Source: Bacillus sp. FJAT-42376 (GTDB taxonomy: Bacteria; Bacillota; Bacilli; Bacillales; Bacillaceae). From it: a stretch of 64,000 nt of DNA. The notes beneath the pieces are model-generated. The model saw only the letters and a program-made list of their open reading frames with translations, had not been told where the DNA came from and made no database searches. This document shows, piece by piece, positions 16,939 to 25,781 of this stretch (within the stretch, counting starts at the first letter, position 1; every line of letters begins with the position of its first letter). Position numbers and translations under genes: made by a program. The stretch covers positions 992,001 to 1,056,000 of the forward strand of contig NZ_CP033906.1 in NCBI RefSeq assembly GCF_003816055.1. Reading direction: 5' to 3'.

Positions 16939-17289
16939 GAGGCTGGGACATAACTAAAATTATTGTCCTTAAAGCAGAATATTTCGTTTGAAAAAAAGCA
17001 CTTTTGGACTTGGCTGTTGATTTCCGCAGCAGTCGTTCGCTTTCCGCGGGGCGGGCGGTGAGCCTCCTCCTGGCTTCGCCACTGCGGGGTCTCACCTGTC
17101 CCGCTGCTCCCGCAGGAGTCTCACGCCTTCCGCTCCAATCAATAGGTGTTTAAAAACAACCATATGCTTTAACATAGCCTTTGAAAAAAGCATGAAAAAC
17201 AGTAAAACCGAACGATTACGAAGCTCTATATCAGAGTTTCAAATAATCGTTCGGTTTTTTACTAGCCGAAAACCTTTTGTCCCAGCCTC
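16939..17289. repeat. Composite repeat bracketed by GAGGCTGGGACA inverted ends
   Basis: GAGGCTGGGACA (16939-16950) and its exact reverse complement TGTCCCAGCCTC (17278-17289) enclose 351 bp with no gene. Inside are the second copy of the GC-rich repeat (17009-17180) and a long hairpin, ACCGAACGATTA / TAATCGTTCGGT (17202-17262). The inverted ends suggest a miniature non-autonomous element, or two terminators around a repeat. Confidence 0.7.
17009..17180. repeat. GC-rich dispersed repeat, copy 2 (about 170 bp)
   Basis: The same ends (CTTGGCTGTTGATTTCCG and TTTAACATAGCCT) and the same CTTTCCGCGGGGCGGGCGG core as 2231-2400, in the same orientation. Changes are concentrated in the loop (CTGGCTTCGCCACTGCGGGG against CGCCGCTTTGCGCCTGCGGGG). 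Confidence 0.85.
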
Positions 17290-17308
17290 ATTAATGCTTT
17301 GCTTAAAA

Positions 17309-17800
17309 TCAATCAACCCCGCGCCAAGAGGATTGCAGCTTCTGCAGCAGAACAATTTGTCCGATATGATAGGAACCGTGCATCATGACATTGCTCAGTA
17401 AACGCTCAATGGAGTACCTGTCTGCTGCATACGGTTCTTTTAGCTTTTCATCGTTTAGTTCCGCGGTGACGGTTTTTAATTCATTCATGACTTCGCTAAG
17501 GCGCTTTACGGTTTGAGCCCAGCCCGTTTCGTCTTGTGAATCTCCAGGATTCGCGAAGGTTTCTTCATTACTCTTTGCATTATGCGAATTCTCTGTGCCC
17601 TTGATTCGATGGATGACATCTACATTCCAAAAAATCAAATGGTTCACAATCTGCCAAATTGAATTGCTTGTACCATCACTTGTCCATGACGCCTCAGCCG
17701 CGGTGACTCCATCAAGGGCCTGATCCAGGGATGCAAACCATTCATTCTCGTGCCAATGCATGTCGAGCTGTTCTAAAAACAGGTTGGTTTCATTTTGCAT
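17309..17800 (-). CDS. DinB family protein
   Basis: A 163-residue four-helix bundle protein of the DinB/YfiT-like family. These proteins hold a metal with three histidines. Visible here are NHLIFWN in the first half and MMHGSYHIGQIVLLQ in the last helix, the classic H-x3-H pattern. Some members are thiol transferases that use bacillithiol; many are uncharacterised. The start at 17800 is chosen because GAGGAGAAG precedes it. A longer frame to 17869 has no binding site. The second DinB protein of the window is at 36369. Confidence 0.85.
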   Translation of the reverse strand: MQNETNLFLEQLDMHWHENEWFASLDQALDGVTAAEASWTSDGTSNSIWQIVNHLIFWNVDVIHRIKGTENSHNAKSNEETFANPGDSQDETGWAQTVKRLSEVMNELKTVTAELNDEKLKEPYAADRYSIERLLSNVMMHGSYHIGQIVLLQKLQSSWRGVD

Positions 17801-18234
17801 ACAATTTCTTCTCCTCACTGGTTTAAGGTGATCTTTCAACGTACAAACACAGGGGACTACCTCATTCATTTATTCGGCTCATCCAGCTTTAATTCCTTCA
17901 TGAAAACAGAAATTCCGGTGGCATATGAACCTGCAAATCTTCCATTAACCTCTGCAAGATTCAAAGTTAAACATCAAACCGGTATGATCTAAGGTAATTC
18001 CAAATTTTCTCTACCGATAGGCCCTGCATGAAGGAGGATGGAACTGTGTAAGAAAACGTTTGAAATGGTTCACCAGATCGAAGCGGAAGAAGGAATCCTC
18101 TTCAAAAAGAGCTTCTTTTCATTATTCCCACAAATTACACCCATCCCCCCCAAACGCTCTTCTGCAAAAGATTCATGTAGAATGGAATTCGGTTAAACCA
18201 TGAAGAATTCCAGGAAGCATCTATCAATTGCCTG
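17801..18234. other. Gap with a possible gene fragment
   Basis: No complete gene is visible. On the minus strand, 17866-17976 reads without a stop and ends in ATGISVFMKELKLDEPNK. This looks like the tail of a protein, but it has no start and no family that I know. The rest (17993-18234) shows nothing. Confidence 0.35.
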
Positions 18235-18894
18235 CTACAGGTTCCCGTCTAGAAATGCATTCCAATGCAGTCGCGTTGCGCGCTCCACGCTCCCTGCTGT
18301 GGCACAGAGACCGAGTCCAATGTTGATCCACATGGGCAGAGTAACGGGTGAGTTGAAGGTTCCGAAGCGCTGAGCGATCTGGGGTACGTGAGTGACCGCA
18401 TCGATGATCTGAGGGATGGCTAGAACCATCGGAACAATGAGCATGATCAGCGAAATGAAACGGATCCAGCGGCTTAAAGTGGGGTGTTCGCGATCAAGAC
18501 GGGCACGCCGTCCTTCAGCAGAACTTTCATCCGGGATAAGCTGGTGCACCGTTCCTTCGCCGGTTACGAAATGGCAGCGTTTGAGGCCAAAGACTGTGGA
18601 CGCTACCTCGATCGTTCCTCCAGCCACGGGGAAGGCGGCAGGGAGTTTAGACTCGGCATAATGTTTGCCATCGAGGTATAGGTGGGCCGTTCCTTTATCG
18701 TCATCGGCTGAGAAAAACTGCTGCCAATACGGGACGTCAACTGCGAACACGACTTGCCGGCCAGCATCGTTTGCCAATGGGAGGTAAAACAGTGCACGGG
18801 AGAGGGGCTGCCACCAGCGGAAGTCCTTTAGCGGACGCCCGTTCCCGGCCTTGACCCGCCGCGCTGCTTTTTGTCGGCGTATCTCTTTGAACAT
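18235..18894 (-). CDS. Membrane protein of unknown function, GC-rich
   Basis: A 219-residue protein. Residues 1-135 are soluble and basic at the N-terminus. Residues about 143-165 (FISLIMLIVPMVLAIPQII) and 185-202 (LPMWINIGLGLCATAG) are membrane helices. The gene is visibly richer in G and C than its neighbours and uses CGC, GCC and GCG codons freely, unlike genes around it. This suggests transfer from a high-GC Gram-positive. GGAAGG lies upstream of the start. I recognise no domain. It is followed by nothing on its strand for about 430 bp. Confidence 0.7.
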   Translation of the reverse strand: MFKEIRRQKAARRVKAGNGRPLKDFRWWQPLSRALFYLPLANDAGRQVVFAVDVPYWQQFFSADDDKGTAHLYLDGKHYAESKLPAAFPVAGGTIEVASTVFGLKRCHFVTGEGTVHQLIPDESSAEGRRARLDREHPTLSRWIRFISLIMLIVPMVLAIPQIIDAVTHVPQIAQRFGTFNSPVTLPMWINIGLGLCATAGSVERATRLHWNAFLDGNL

Positions 18895-18973
18895 TTCCTC
18901 ACCTTCCTTTAATTAAAAGCAGGGAAAAACCTGCCTCAATTTTTTCACCATGCGCTTTCACTGACGATCCACA

Positions 18974-19810
18974 TTACCGGATCCGAATATCACCCGAAAC
19001 GGTCCTTACCTTGATCACATCTGTCGTCTTTTTAGGGGATTCGGGCGCTGTGATGCGTCCGGAAGTGGTCTTCAAGTCGAAGAATCCTTTGAACTCCGGA
19101 TCGGGTGACAAAGTCACATCTCCGCTGCGAACGGAGATATCCAGGCTATCCGATTGTTGCCCCGTCACAGAAACGCTGCCGGAAGTGGACTGCGCAGTGA
19201 GAGCGCCCTTCAGCCCATCCACCCTGATATCGCCAGAGTGAAGCTGGATGTCTGCATCCCCCTGGATTTGGTCCGCCGTAATATCCCCGGATTTTGCAGT
19301 TAAACTCAATCGGTCGGCGCTGACAGCTTCCGCACCCAGATTGCCGGATGCAACGGACAAGTCGATATTTTTCGCCTTCAAGCCGGTAAAATGGGCATTG
19401 CCCAAGTCCGCTTTATAGCTGATCTGCTGCAGTCTGGTTTCATCTGCCAGCGCTACAGTAACCTTCGCCTTCATAGACTTATAGTTAGGTGCTGCTAATT
19501 TCACATCCTTTTGCAGTGGGAGTTCCAGCGTATTCCCTGTGATCTCTGTCTCTTTCAACTGATCGATCGTGTTCTGCTGCATATTGCCACTGACTTCCAC
19601 ATAGTTGGTGTCATCGGGGCTGGCGATGAACTCCATATTCACGTCATATTCGCTCTCGATGGTGAGCGCACTCAGTTCGTCCCGTTTAAACGCCCATTTT
19701 TGCTCGTGCGCCGGCAATGTGTCGACAAAATTAAGCGGCTGACAAGCCGTTCCAGCCAAGCTCAAGACAATCAATACGATTGCTGGGAAATACCACTTTT
19801 TAAAGGGCAA
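18974..19810 (-). CDS. DUF4097-type beta-repeat surface protein
   Basis: A 278-residue exported protein. The first 25 residues (MPFKKWYFPAIVLIVLSLAGTACQ) form a signal with a Cys that could be lipidated, though GTAC is not a perfect lipobox. The rest is a run of short beta-strand repeats (KADLGNAHFTGLKAKNIDLS, SGDITADQIQGDADIQ, SGSVSVTG, SGDVTLS, SGDIRIR), typical of DUF4097. TTG at 19810 is chosen because AAAGGAG precedes it; the longer frame would overlap the upstream gene. DUF4097 genes often sit beside two-component or anti-sigma genes. It is 53 bp after a DUF418 gene on the same strand. Confidence 0.8.
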   Translation of the reverse strand: MPFKKWYFPAIVLIVLSLAGTACQPLNFVDTLPAHEQKWAFKRDELSALTIESEYDVNMEFIASPDDTNYVEVSGNMQQNTIDQLKETEITGNTLELPLQKDVKLAAPNYKSMKAKVTVALADETRLQQISYKADLGNAHFTGLKAKNIDLSVASGNLGAEAVSADRLSLTAKSGDITADQIQGDADIQLHSGDIRVDGLKGALTAQSTSGSVSVTGQQSDSLDISVRSGDVTLSPDPEFKGFFDLKTTSGRITAPESPKKTTDVIKVRTVSGDIRIR

Positions 19811-19863
19811 GAATAACTCACTCCTTTCAAATCTTCTGTTTCTTAATTTGAATTTTTGATTGT

Positions 19864-20898
19864 TTATCTTCGGATCGAAAGCCAACTTCCATACGTTCCG
19901 CATCTCCAAAGCCATTCTAACGGACCATATTTGAAATACTTAAGCCAATACGAAGAAGCGATGATTTGCACGATCACTACAAGGAGACACGTTATCGCTG
20001 AAGTCGTGTAGGAAACTATCGTATTAACTGGAATGAACATCGCAATGATAATCAGGATAACGGATTGGCCAATATAATTGGTAAACGCCATTCGTCCGAA
20101 TGCATTTAATGGGGATAACATTTTCCGAATATGGGGTTCAAGCAAAACAAGAAAACTGACGTACAAAACAGAGAAAAACGGAGCAAATGCTAAGGACAAT
20201 TCTGTAAAGGCATAAAAGGCAACATTCGAGTCGGTCTGTGCTTCGGATAACTCAATACCAGTCATACGGTTAGCCGATCCATTGTCAGGTGCTTCTTGCC
20301 AAAGAAAAACAGCTAGAATACATGTTGCTATAAATGAAAGAATAGCAGCTATCTTCCACATCTTTCGATTACTTATATAATTTTCAAAAACGCGATATTG
20401 CCCGAACGCCAGACCCAAGATGAAAAAGGGGAAAATGGCGAGCAGTTTATTTTCCAGATAACTCGCTAGAATGATCCCTGCTATCCCTAATATCAGGTTC
20501 ATCTGTTTTGGAGCCTTATCAAGAAAAAACACAGGAAGCCCCATAATGGCATAGAGCAGCAAGGTTTCGCCATCGTATATTAGGTGATGCAAGACTCCTG
20601 CTGCAAGTAAAACCAGCATACGCCTAATAAAAAGGGTGGATGGATGGTCACTTTTCTCTTTCGCCCTGGATAAGAAAATCCAAAGTCCCAATCCGAACAA
20701 AAAGGAAAATATAGCGTAAAAGCGTCCTTCAACAAACAAATACAAGAAACGCTGAACCCAAATATCCTGTTGCGTTCCTGATAAATTAACGTTTGTTCTC
20801 CAAAGAGCCAGCACATTAACAAAAGGAAGACCCATTAACGCAAAACCTCTAATTAAATCAATAACATCAATTCGTTCCTTACTTATCGTTGGTTCCAT
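19864..20898 (-). CDS. DUF418 family membrane protein
   Basis: A 344-residue integral membrane protein with about eight helices. The start (RIDVIDLIRGFALMGLPFVNV) and the C-terminal YGPLEWLWRCGTYG are the two hallmarks of the DUF418 family (YeiB-like). Many YeiB-like proteins are annotated as membrane transport or acyltransfer proteins without biochemical proof. It probably shares a transcript with the DUF4097 gene downstream. Note that the stop at 19864 lies just after the downstream gene's ribosome binding site region, so coupling is likely. Confidence 0.85.
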   Translation of the reverse strand: MEPTISKERIDVIDLIRGFALMGLPFVNVLALWRTNVNLSGTQQDIWVQRFLYLFVEGRFYAIFSFLFGLGLWIFLSRAKEKSDHPSTLFIRRMLVLLAAGVLHHLIYDGETLLLYAIMGLPVFFLDKAPKQMNLILGIAGIILASYLENKLLAIFPFFILGLAFGQYRVFENYISNRKMWKIAAILSFIATCILAVFLWQEAPDNGSANRMTGIELSEAQTDSNVAFYAFTELSLAFAPFFSVLYVSFLVLLEPHIRKMLSPLNAFGRMAFTNYIGQSVILIIIAMFIPVNTIVSYTTSAITCLLVVIVQIIASSYWLKYFKYGPLEWLWRCGTYGSWLSIRR

Positions 20899-20947
20899 TA
20901 TGACTTACCCCTTCTTTATCAATTCCGCAACGATAGGAGCCCTGTCT

Positions 20948-21664
20948 TTAAAGAGAACTAGCCACAACGGCAGTCAGGATGGTTATCGATCCATTGTAGG
21001 TTGCATGGACGATAACCCCGGGCCACACGGAGCCCGTCCGGTAAAACAAATAACCAGTGGCCAAACCCGTTGCGAAAGCAGACAGCCATACTTCATTCAA
21101 ACCGTGAACTACAGCAAAAATAAGAGCACTGCCAATTATGCTGATCCAGGGACCATACTTTTTCAGCGCATTGGTTAATACGGCGCGGAAAGCAAATTCT
21201 TCCCCGAGCGGTGTCAATACAGCAATCATCAGAAATTGAGCGATGAATGCGAGTGTTCCTCCGCTCGCTGCAGATTCATAAGACGCCTGGGTGTTATTGC
21301 CGCTGACTCCGATATAAAACATAACCAGGGCGACAATCCGAGTGAATAGTAAGACACCAATTCCAAAACCAATCCCAGCCAGCAGCCACCGTACAGATGT
21401 CCCCCGGATCCCAAAAGCTTCCCTTGAGCGAATACGTAAAACATAAGCCGCAAAAAAAGCACCTAACCCCGCTATACCGGATAATGCCGCAAAACTGATT
21501 CCGCTTATAACCGAAGCATCTTCCGTGGTCGAATTAATGATTTGGGCAACACCAAGCACAAGTACAAAATAGGTGAGGCCCATTATTCCGATTTCAGGCC
21601 ATCCAGGCTCCTTGCTTTTCCTTATAGTTTTTTCTGATGTATTTAACTGATTGGAATTCAACAT
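20948..21664 (-). CDS. CPBP family intramembrane metalloprotease (Abi domain)
   Basis: A 238-residue membrane protein. The Abi/CPBP motifs are complete: GEEFAFRAVL (E-E-x3-R), then AVVHGLNEVW (H), then VHATYN (H in the last helix). The family includes CAAX proteases and bacteriocin-immunity proteins. Four or more helices precede the motifs. It is the first of two CPBP genes on this strand, and its GC is ordinary, unlike its neighbour at 21909. It may belong with the DUF418/DUF4097 genes in one envelope-related run. Confidence 0.88.
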   Translation of the reverse strand: MLNSNQLNTSEKTIRKSKEPGWPEIGIMGLTYFVLVLGVAQIINSTTEDASVISGISFAALSGIAGLGAFFAAYVLRIRSREAFGIRGTSVRWLLAGIGFGIGVLLFTRIVALVMFYIGVSGNNTQASYESAASGGTLAFIAQFLMIAVLTPLGEEFAFRAVLTNALKKYGPWISIIGSALIFAVVHGLNEVWLSAFATGLATGYLFYRTGSVWPGVIVHATYNGSITILTAVVASSL

Positions 21665-21908
21665 GCTTGATCACCCCTTCATTGAAAAACGGTTGTTTGC
21701 TTCTATCCTTTAAAATAATTGCATGTTAAAATCTTATTCTTTCATAAATGGATAGATTTTAGAGGCATGGATCATTTCAAGAATTAAACGCAACACTCTC
21801 AGGAAAAGTTGCACTCTATTGAACGGAAAGGCTTTTACTCTTAAATGAAGACCTCATACCAGCTCCATAACCAGTATGTGGAATGTAGTATGGGTACATT
21901 TTAAGTAT

Positions 21909-22865
21909 TTATTTCATATCATTCGTCAATCCCGGCTGCTTCGCAACGCCCGCCCGCCGTTCGCGCATCCAGACCAATGCGACCATGGCGATGTTGACGG
22001 CGGCAAGGATAAGCAGCGACGCATCTCCGGTTTCAGTTGAACGGTCCAGGGTGTAAACTTTGCCGCCCGCCATGAGCGAGTTGACGGTCGACATCATGAC
22101 GTTGTTGGCGACGTGAAACGCGATCGACGCCTCGATGCCGCGGCTGATGATCGCAATCAGCGCTGTCGAGGCGCCGACAACGAAGAAGTACCCAAACAGC
22201 CAGGGATCGGTCGACCCGTGCATCACCGCGAAGTGAAGGCTGGAAACCAAGAGCCCGATGGCCAAAGCAGGGAGGACTGGACGCACCCATGACGCAGCGG
22301 TCGGCATGACGGCGCTTCGATACATCAGCTCTTCCCCTGCGGACTGGATCGGAGTGAACAAGAAGGTGACCACAAGCATAGCCATCGTGGTGCCAGTAAA
22401 ACCGAAGGTCGTCCATCCCGGTGCTTCGGGTGCGACGAGCGCGATCACACCGATCCCGACGCTCACAAGCAGCGCCGCACCGATCAAGTACTGCACGAAG
22501 CGCTGTCTGTCGAATGCCCGTGGTGAGCTGAGCAGGCTGCGCCATGGCACTTTGGCCATCCAGGCGAGGAGCAAGACCGCCAGTACACCTGTGACCCCTA
22601 TGCTCAAGCTGTCGCTTAAAAACCTCAACGGTGTATAGGCAGGTGACAGCGGTTCGTCGCTGCCTTCAATGAGGCCAACGGCCAGGCGGAACAAGACCTG
22701 CACGACAACCAGCGCCACCGATGGCACAACGATGACTGCGAGTGGCTTCCACCAGCTCATACGGATGTGGGCACCGAACGGTCTGGTGCTTTCCAGGGAC
22801 GGCCGGGTATTCTTCAATCCTGCACCTTCAGCTGTATCATTTTCTTCTCTTTTTTCTTTTGGCAT
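21909..22865 (-). CDS. CPBP family intramembrane metalloprotease, GC-rich copy
   Basis: A 318-residue membrane protein with the same motifs: AGEELMYRSAV (E-E-x3-R), SLHFAVMHG (H) and IAFHVANNVMM (H). The first 30 residues are a hydrophilic cytoplasmic tail. The DNA is visibly very GC-rich, with GCG, CGC and GTC codons dominating, against a neighbouring AT-rich background. It is therefore probably acquired from an actinobacterium-like donor. TTCCTCC on the plus strand marks its ribosome binding site. Role unknown: immunity or membrane protein processing. Confidence 0.88.
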   Translation of the reverse strand: MPKEKREENDTAEGAGLKNTRPSLESTRPFGAHIRMSWWKPLAVIVVPSVALVVVQVLFRLAVGLIEGSDEPLSPAYTPLRFLSDSLSIGVTGVLAVLLLAWMAKVPWRSLLSSPRAFDRQRFVQYLIGAALLVSVGIGVIALVAPEAPGWTTFGFTGTTMAMLVVTFLFTPIQSAGEELMYRSAVMPTAASWVRPVLPALAIGLLVSSLHFAVMHGSTDPWLFGYFFVVGASTALIAIISRGIEASIAFHVANNVMMSTVNSLMAGGKVYTLDRSTETGDASLLILAAVNIAMVALVWMRERRAGVAKQPGLTNDMK

Positions 22866-23044
22866 AGGATTTCCTCCTTTATAGTCATTTTCTAGAGACT
22901 GGGAAGTTTAAATTCTACTACTCAGTATAGTCAGCCTCTATTTCCCCTGAAGAAACAGAAGTTTACTTTCTCATAAACTTTCTGGAAAGTTGTTAATATT
23001 CTGGTAATGTTTATGTGCTACGATATTCACCGAGGTGGATAAAA

Positions 23045-23755
23045 GTGGAGAATGCAGAAATTTTGTTAGTGGACGATGAAAAATCAATCGTTAAATTAAT
23101 GGAAACGGTTCTTAGAAAAGAGGGATTTACCCATATACATACCGCTTATACGGCAGAAGAGGCGCTCGAGTGCGTTTCCCGGCACCCCATTGATATCGTG
23201 GTGCTAGATGTCACGCTTCCTGGACAGAGCGGTTTCACAATTTGTCCGAAAATCAGGGAAATCTCCGATGCTTACATTCTCTTTTTGACAGCCCGCGTCT
23301 CCGACCTTGATGTGCTGACAGGATTTGCGATCGGCGGGGACGATTACATTACGAAGCCCTTCAACCCGCTTGAAATTGCAGCGAGAATTAAGGCGAGGCT
23401 CCGGCGGAACCAGGCTCATGCCCCTTCCTTAAAAGAGACTGGCAGGAAGCATGATTTCGGGCGCTTTATCCTGGACGAAGAGGCAGGGGAACTGATCGTC
23501 GAGGGCAGAATCGTGCAGACGCCTGCCCAGGTATTTCTTCTGCTGCAGTATATGTGCCAGCATCCGAATACCGTCATTTCGAAGACAAAGATGCTTGAAG
23601 CTGTATGGGGCTTTGACAGCTTTGTGGATGACAATACGGTTACGGTACACATTCGAAGAATCCGGGAAAGAATCGAGAAAGATCCGAGCCAGCCTGAACT
23701 GCTCGTGACCGTGCGCGGACTGGGCTACAAGCTGGTCAAGGGGAATAAGGGTTAA
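23045..23755 (+). CDS. OmpR/PhoB family response regulator
   Basis: A 236-residue DNA-binding response regulator. The receiver domain has the acid pocket D10-D11, phospho-acceptor D55 (IVVLDVTLPG), T82 and K104 (YITKPFNPLEI). The C-terminal winged helix (about 140-232) has TVHIRRIRERIE and TVRGLGYKL, the OmpR recognition helix and end. GTG at 23045 is chosen because GAGGTGG lies 6 bp upstream. It shares one base with the sensor kinase start, so the pair is one operon. Confidence 0.93.
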   Translation: MENAEILLVDDEKSIVKLMETVLRKEGFTHIHTAYTAEEALECVSRHPIDIVVLDVTLPGQSGFTICPKIREISDAYILFLTARVSDLDVLTGFAIGGDDYITKPFNPLEIAARIKARLRRNQAHAPSLKETGRKHDFGRFILDEEAGELIVEGRIVQTPAQVFLLLQYMCQHPNTVISKTKMLEAVWGFDSFVDDNTVTVHIRRIRERIEKDPSQPELLVTVRGLGYKLVKGNKG

Positions 23756-25494
23756 TGTCACTAAGAAGGAGACTGGCTCTTCACTTCTCCCTTCAGTTCA
23801 TTTCCATCATGGTGTTTGTTGGGATTATTTCTCTGGTCCTTCTATTTGTGCTTCTGATGCATGTAAACAGAGAAGAAATGAAGCAAAACTTCCCTGAAGG
23901 CGCCGTTGAAAACATTGCAATTGATACACAGATCAAGGAAAATAAGGCCACCATCAGCGATGCGTGGAAACATCAGCTCGAAGAACGAAATCTCTGGGTG
24001 CAGGTTATTGATATGGAAGGAGACGTCATCGGATCAGAAAATACACCTGAATTCCTGCCTGACTCCTACTCGGTCAGCGAGATTCTCCAGATTGAAAAAA
24101 CGAACCAATATGAAGGCTTCTACGTCTACTCCCAAGTCGATACCACCTTTGATAAGCCGTATTTTTATATGCTTGGATATGAAAACAATGAGCAGGAAAG
24201 TCTCCAGCACTTGTTTGCACGGTATTCAAGCAATGGCAGGATCTCTGATAAAAACCTTCAGCAGCTGGAAAGGGAATTAGAGAAAATGGAAGGCTCCATC
24301 CAGGTGATAAACGAGGAAGGGAGGGTTGTCCAGTCAACTGGCTCTGAAAAGAGGAAAGAAGACTACAAGCCGCTGGACGTGCTTGTCAGGACAACATCAC
24401 CAGGTAAATTTGAAACCCACACAGCCATTTTCATGGATCCGAAATCTGGTCTTACTTGGGTTCTGCATACACCCAAGCAAGGTGCAGAGCCAGTGAGATT
24501 CTCCATTCTTAAAGAAATTGTTCGGCTCATTATTATCCTCACAGTTGTTCTGCTCACATTAACGTTAGCTATTTCCTTTTGGCAGGGATTCAGGTACAGC
24601 CAGCCCCTCCTGCTTTTCACCAGCTGGCTTGAAAGGATGGGCTACGGGAATTACGGGGAAGTACTGACAGAAAAAGAGCGCAAAAAAGTCTTCAAAAGAA
24701 ATGGAAAGATGCGCCTGAAGTACAAGCTTTATAAAGAAGTGATCGGGGCTTTCTACGAAATGGCCGAAAATCTTTCTGCCGCAGACAAGGAAAGGGACCG
24801 GCTCGAAAAAACGCGTGAAGAATGGATGACCGGCATTTCCCATGATCTCAGGACACCTCTTTCAACGATCCAGGGCTACGCCCATTTGCTTGAAAGCGGA
24901 CAGTACAGATGGGATGAAGAAGAGCTGCAGGACATGGGAAGGATGATCAGGGAAAAAGGAGATTATATGACGGCCTTAATTGAGGATTTCTCCCTTGCCT
25001 TCCAGCTCCAAAACCAGTCGCTTCCCCATCAGCTGAAGCCGGTCGACCTGCACGAACTTGTGCGCGGCATTATGCTTAAATTTGCCAACGACCGCACTCT
25101 TGAGGACGTTCCTTTCAATTTTAAAAGCGCAGATTTAAAAATTTATATACAAGCAGATAGACGCTGGTTTGAGCGAATGCTCGATAACCTCATCTATAAT
25201 TGCATCAAGCATAACCCAAAGGGCACAAGCGTTACCGCCTCGGTCAGCAGACAGGGTGAATCCGCCGTTGTTACGATCGCTGACAACGGTGCGGGAATGG
25301 ACGAAGAAACAGTCCGGCACCTCTTCGACCGCTACTTCCGCGGCACAAGCACAGATGAGCAGACAGAAGGAGCCGGCTTGGGCATGAGCATCGCCCGCGC
25401 CATCGCCGAGCTCCACGGCGGCAGCATTCAAGTCTCTTCTGTTAAACATAAGGGCACTGTTTTCCGGCTTGCATTTCCTTTGGGAGGGGAGTAG
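23755..25494 (+). CDS. Sensor histidine kinase, partner of the upstream regulator
   Basis: A 579-residue membrane kinase. Helix 1 is about 13-36, an external sensor region runs to about 250, helix 2 is about 253-275. The phospho-accepting His-363 lies in GISHDLRTPLSTIQGYA. The N-box is N478/N482 (MLDNLIYNCIKH). The G1 box is DNGAGMD and the G2 box is GAGLGMSIA. All catalytic motifs are present. I see no clear HAMP segment, only a long linker (280-350). The signal is unknown. Nearby CPBP, DUF418 and DUF4097 genes suggest an envelope stimulus, but that is inference. Confidence 0.93.
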   Translation: MSLRRRLALHFSLQFISIMVFVGIISLVLLFVLLMHVNREEMKQNFPEGAVENIAIDTQIKENKATISDAWKHQLEERNLWVQVIDMEGDVIGSENTPEFLPDSYSVSEILQIEKTNQYEGFYVYSQVDTTFDKPYFYMLGYENNEQESLQHLFARYSSNGRISDKNLQQLERELEKMEGSIQVINEEGRVVQSTGSEKRKEDYKPLDVLVRTTSPGKFETHTAIFMDPKSGLTWVLHTPKQGAEPVRFSILKEIVRLIIILTVVLLTLTLAISFWQGFRYSQPLLLFTSWLERMGYGNYGEVLTEKERKKVFKRNGKMRLKYKLYKEVIGAFYEMAENLSAADKERDRLEKTREEWMTGISHDLRTPLSTIQGYAHLLESGQYRWDEEELQDMGRMIREKGDYMTALIEDFSLAFQLQNQSLPHQLKPVDLHELVRGIMLKFANDRTLEDVPFNFKSADLKIYIQADRRWFERMLDNLIYNCIKHNPKGTSVTASVSRQGESAVVTIADNGAGMDEETVRHLFDRYFRGTSTDEQTEGAGLGMSIARAIAELHGGSIQVSSVKHKGTVFRLAFPLGGE

Positions 25495-25548
25495 GAGAAA
25501 GAGAAGGTTTATAATTCCAGATGGTTTTTTCCCTTTTCTTTCTCCTGA
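25492..25548 (+). terminator. Hairpin after the two-component operon
   Basis: AGGAGAAAGAGAAGG pairs with CCCTTTTCTTTCTCCT across a loop of about 25 bp. No clean T-run follows, so terminator function is only probable. Confidence 0.45.
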
Positions 25549-25781
25549 TTGTATGTAATCTTGATCCACGCGTTCATCCAGACAGCCGCACAAAACTCAC
25601 TATACAAAACGAGTTTCCTTTAGATTAAAAAATCCCCGTCTCCGCACATTTTCCCCATAAATTAGAAGCATCCCCACCCACTCCTCATTGAAATCACCCC
25701 CAACCCATGATATTGTAAAAGGAGTTTTATTTTCATCCGAAATTAAAAGATGTACCCATATAGAGAGGAATGGACGTTAAC

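Noticed and set aside
17795..17992. 65-codon plus-strand ORF overlapping the DinB start
   Set aside because: No ribosome binding site, no family, and it overlaps the promoter of the DinB gene.
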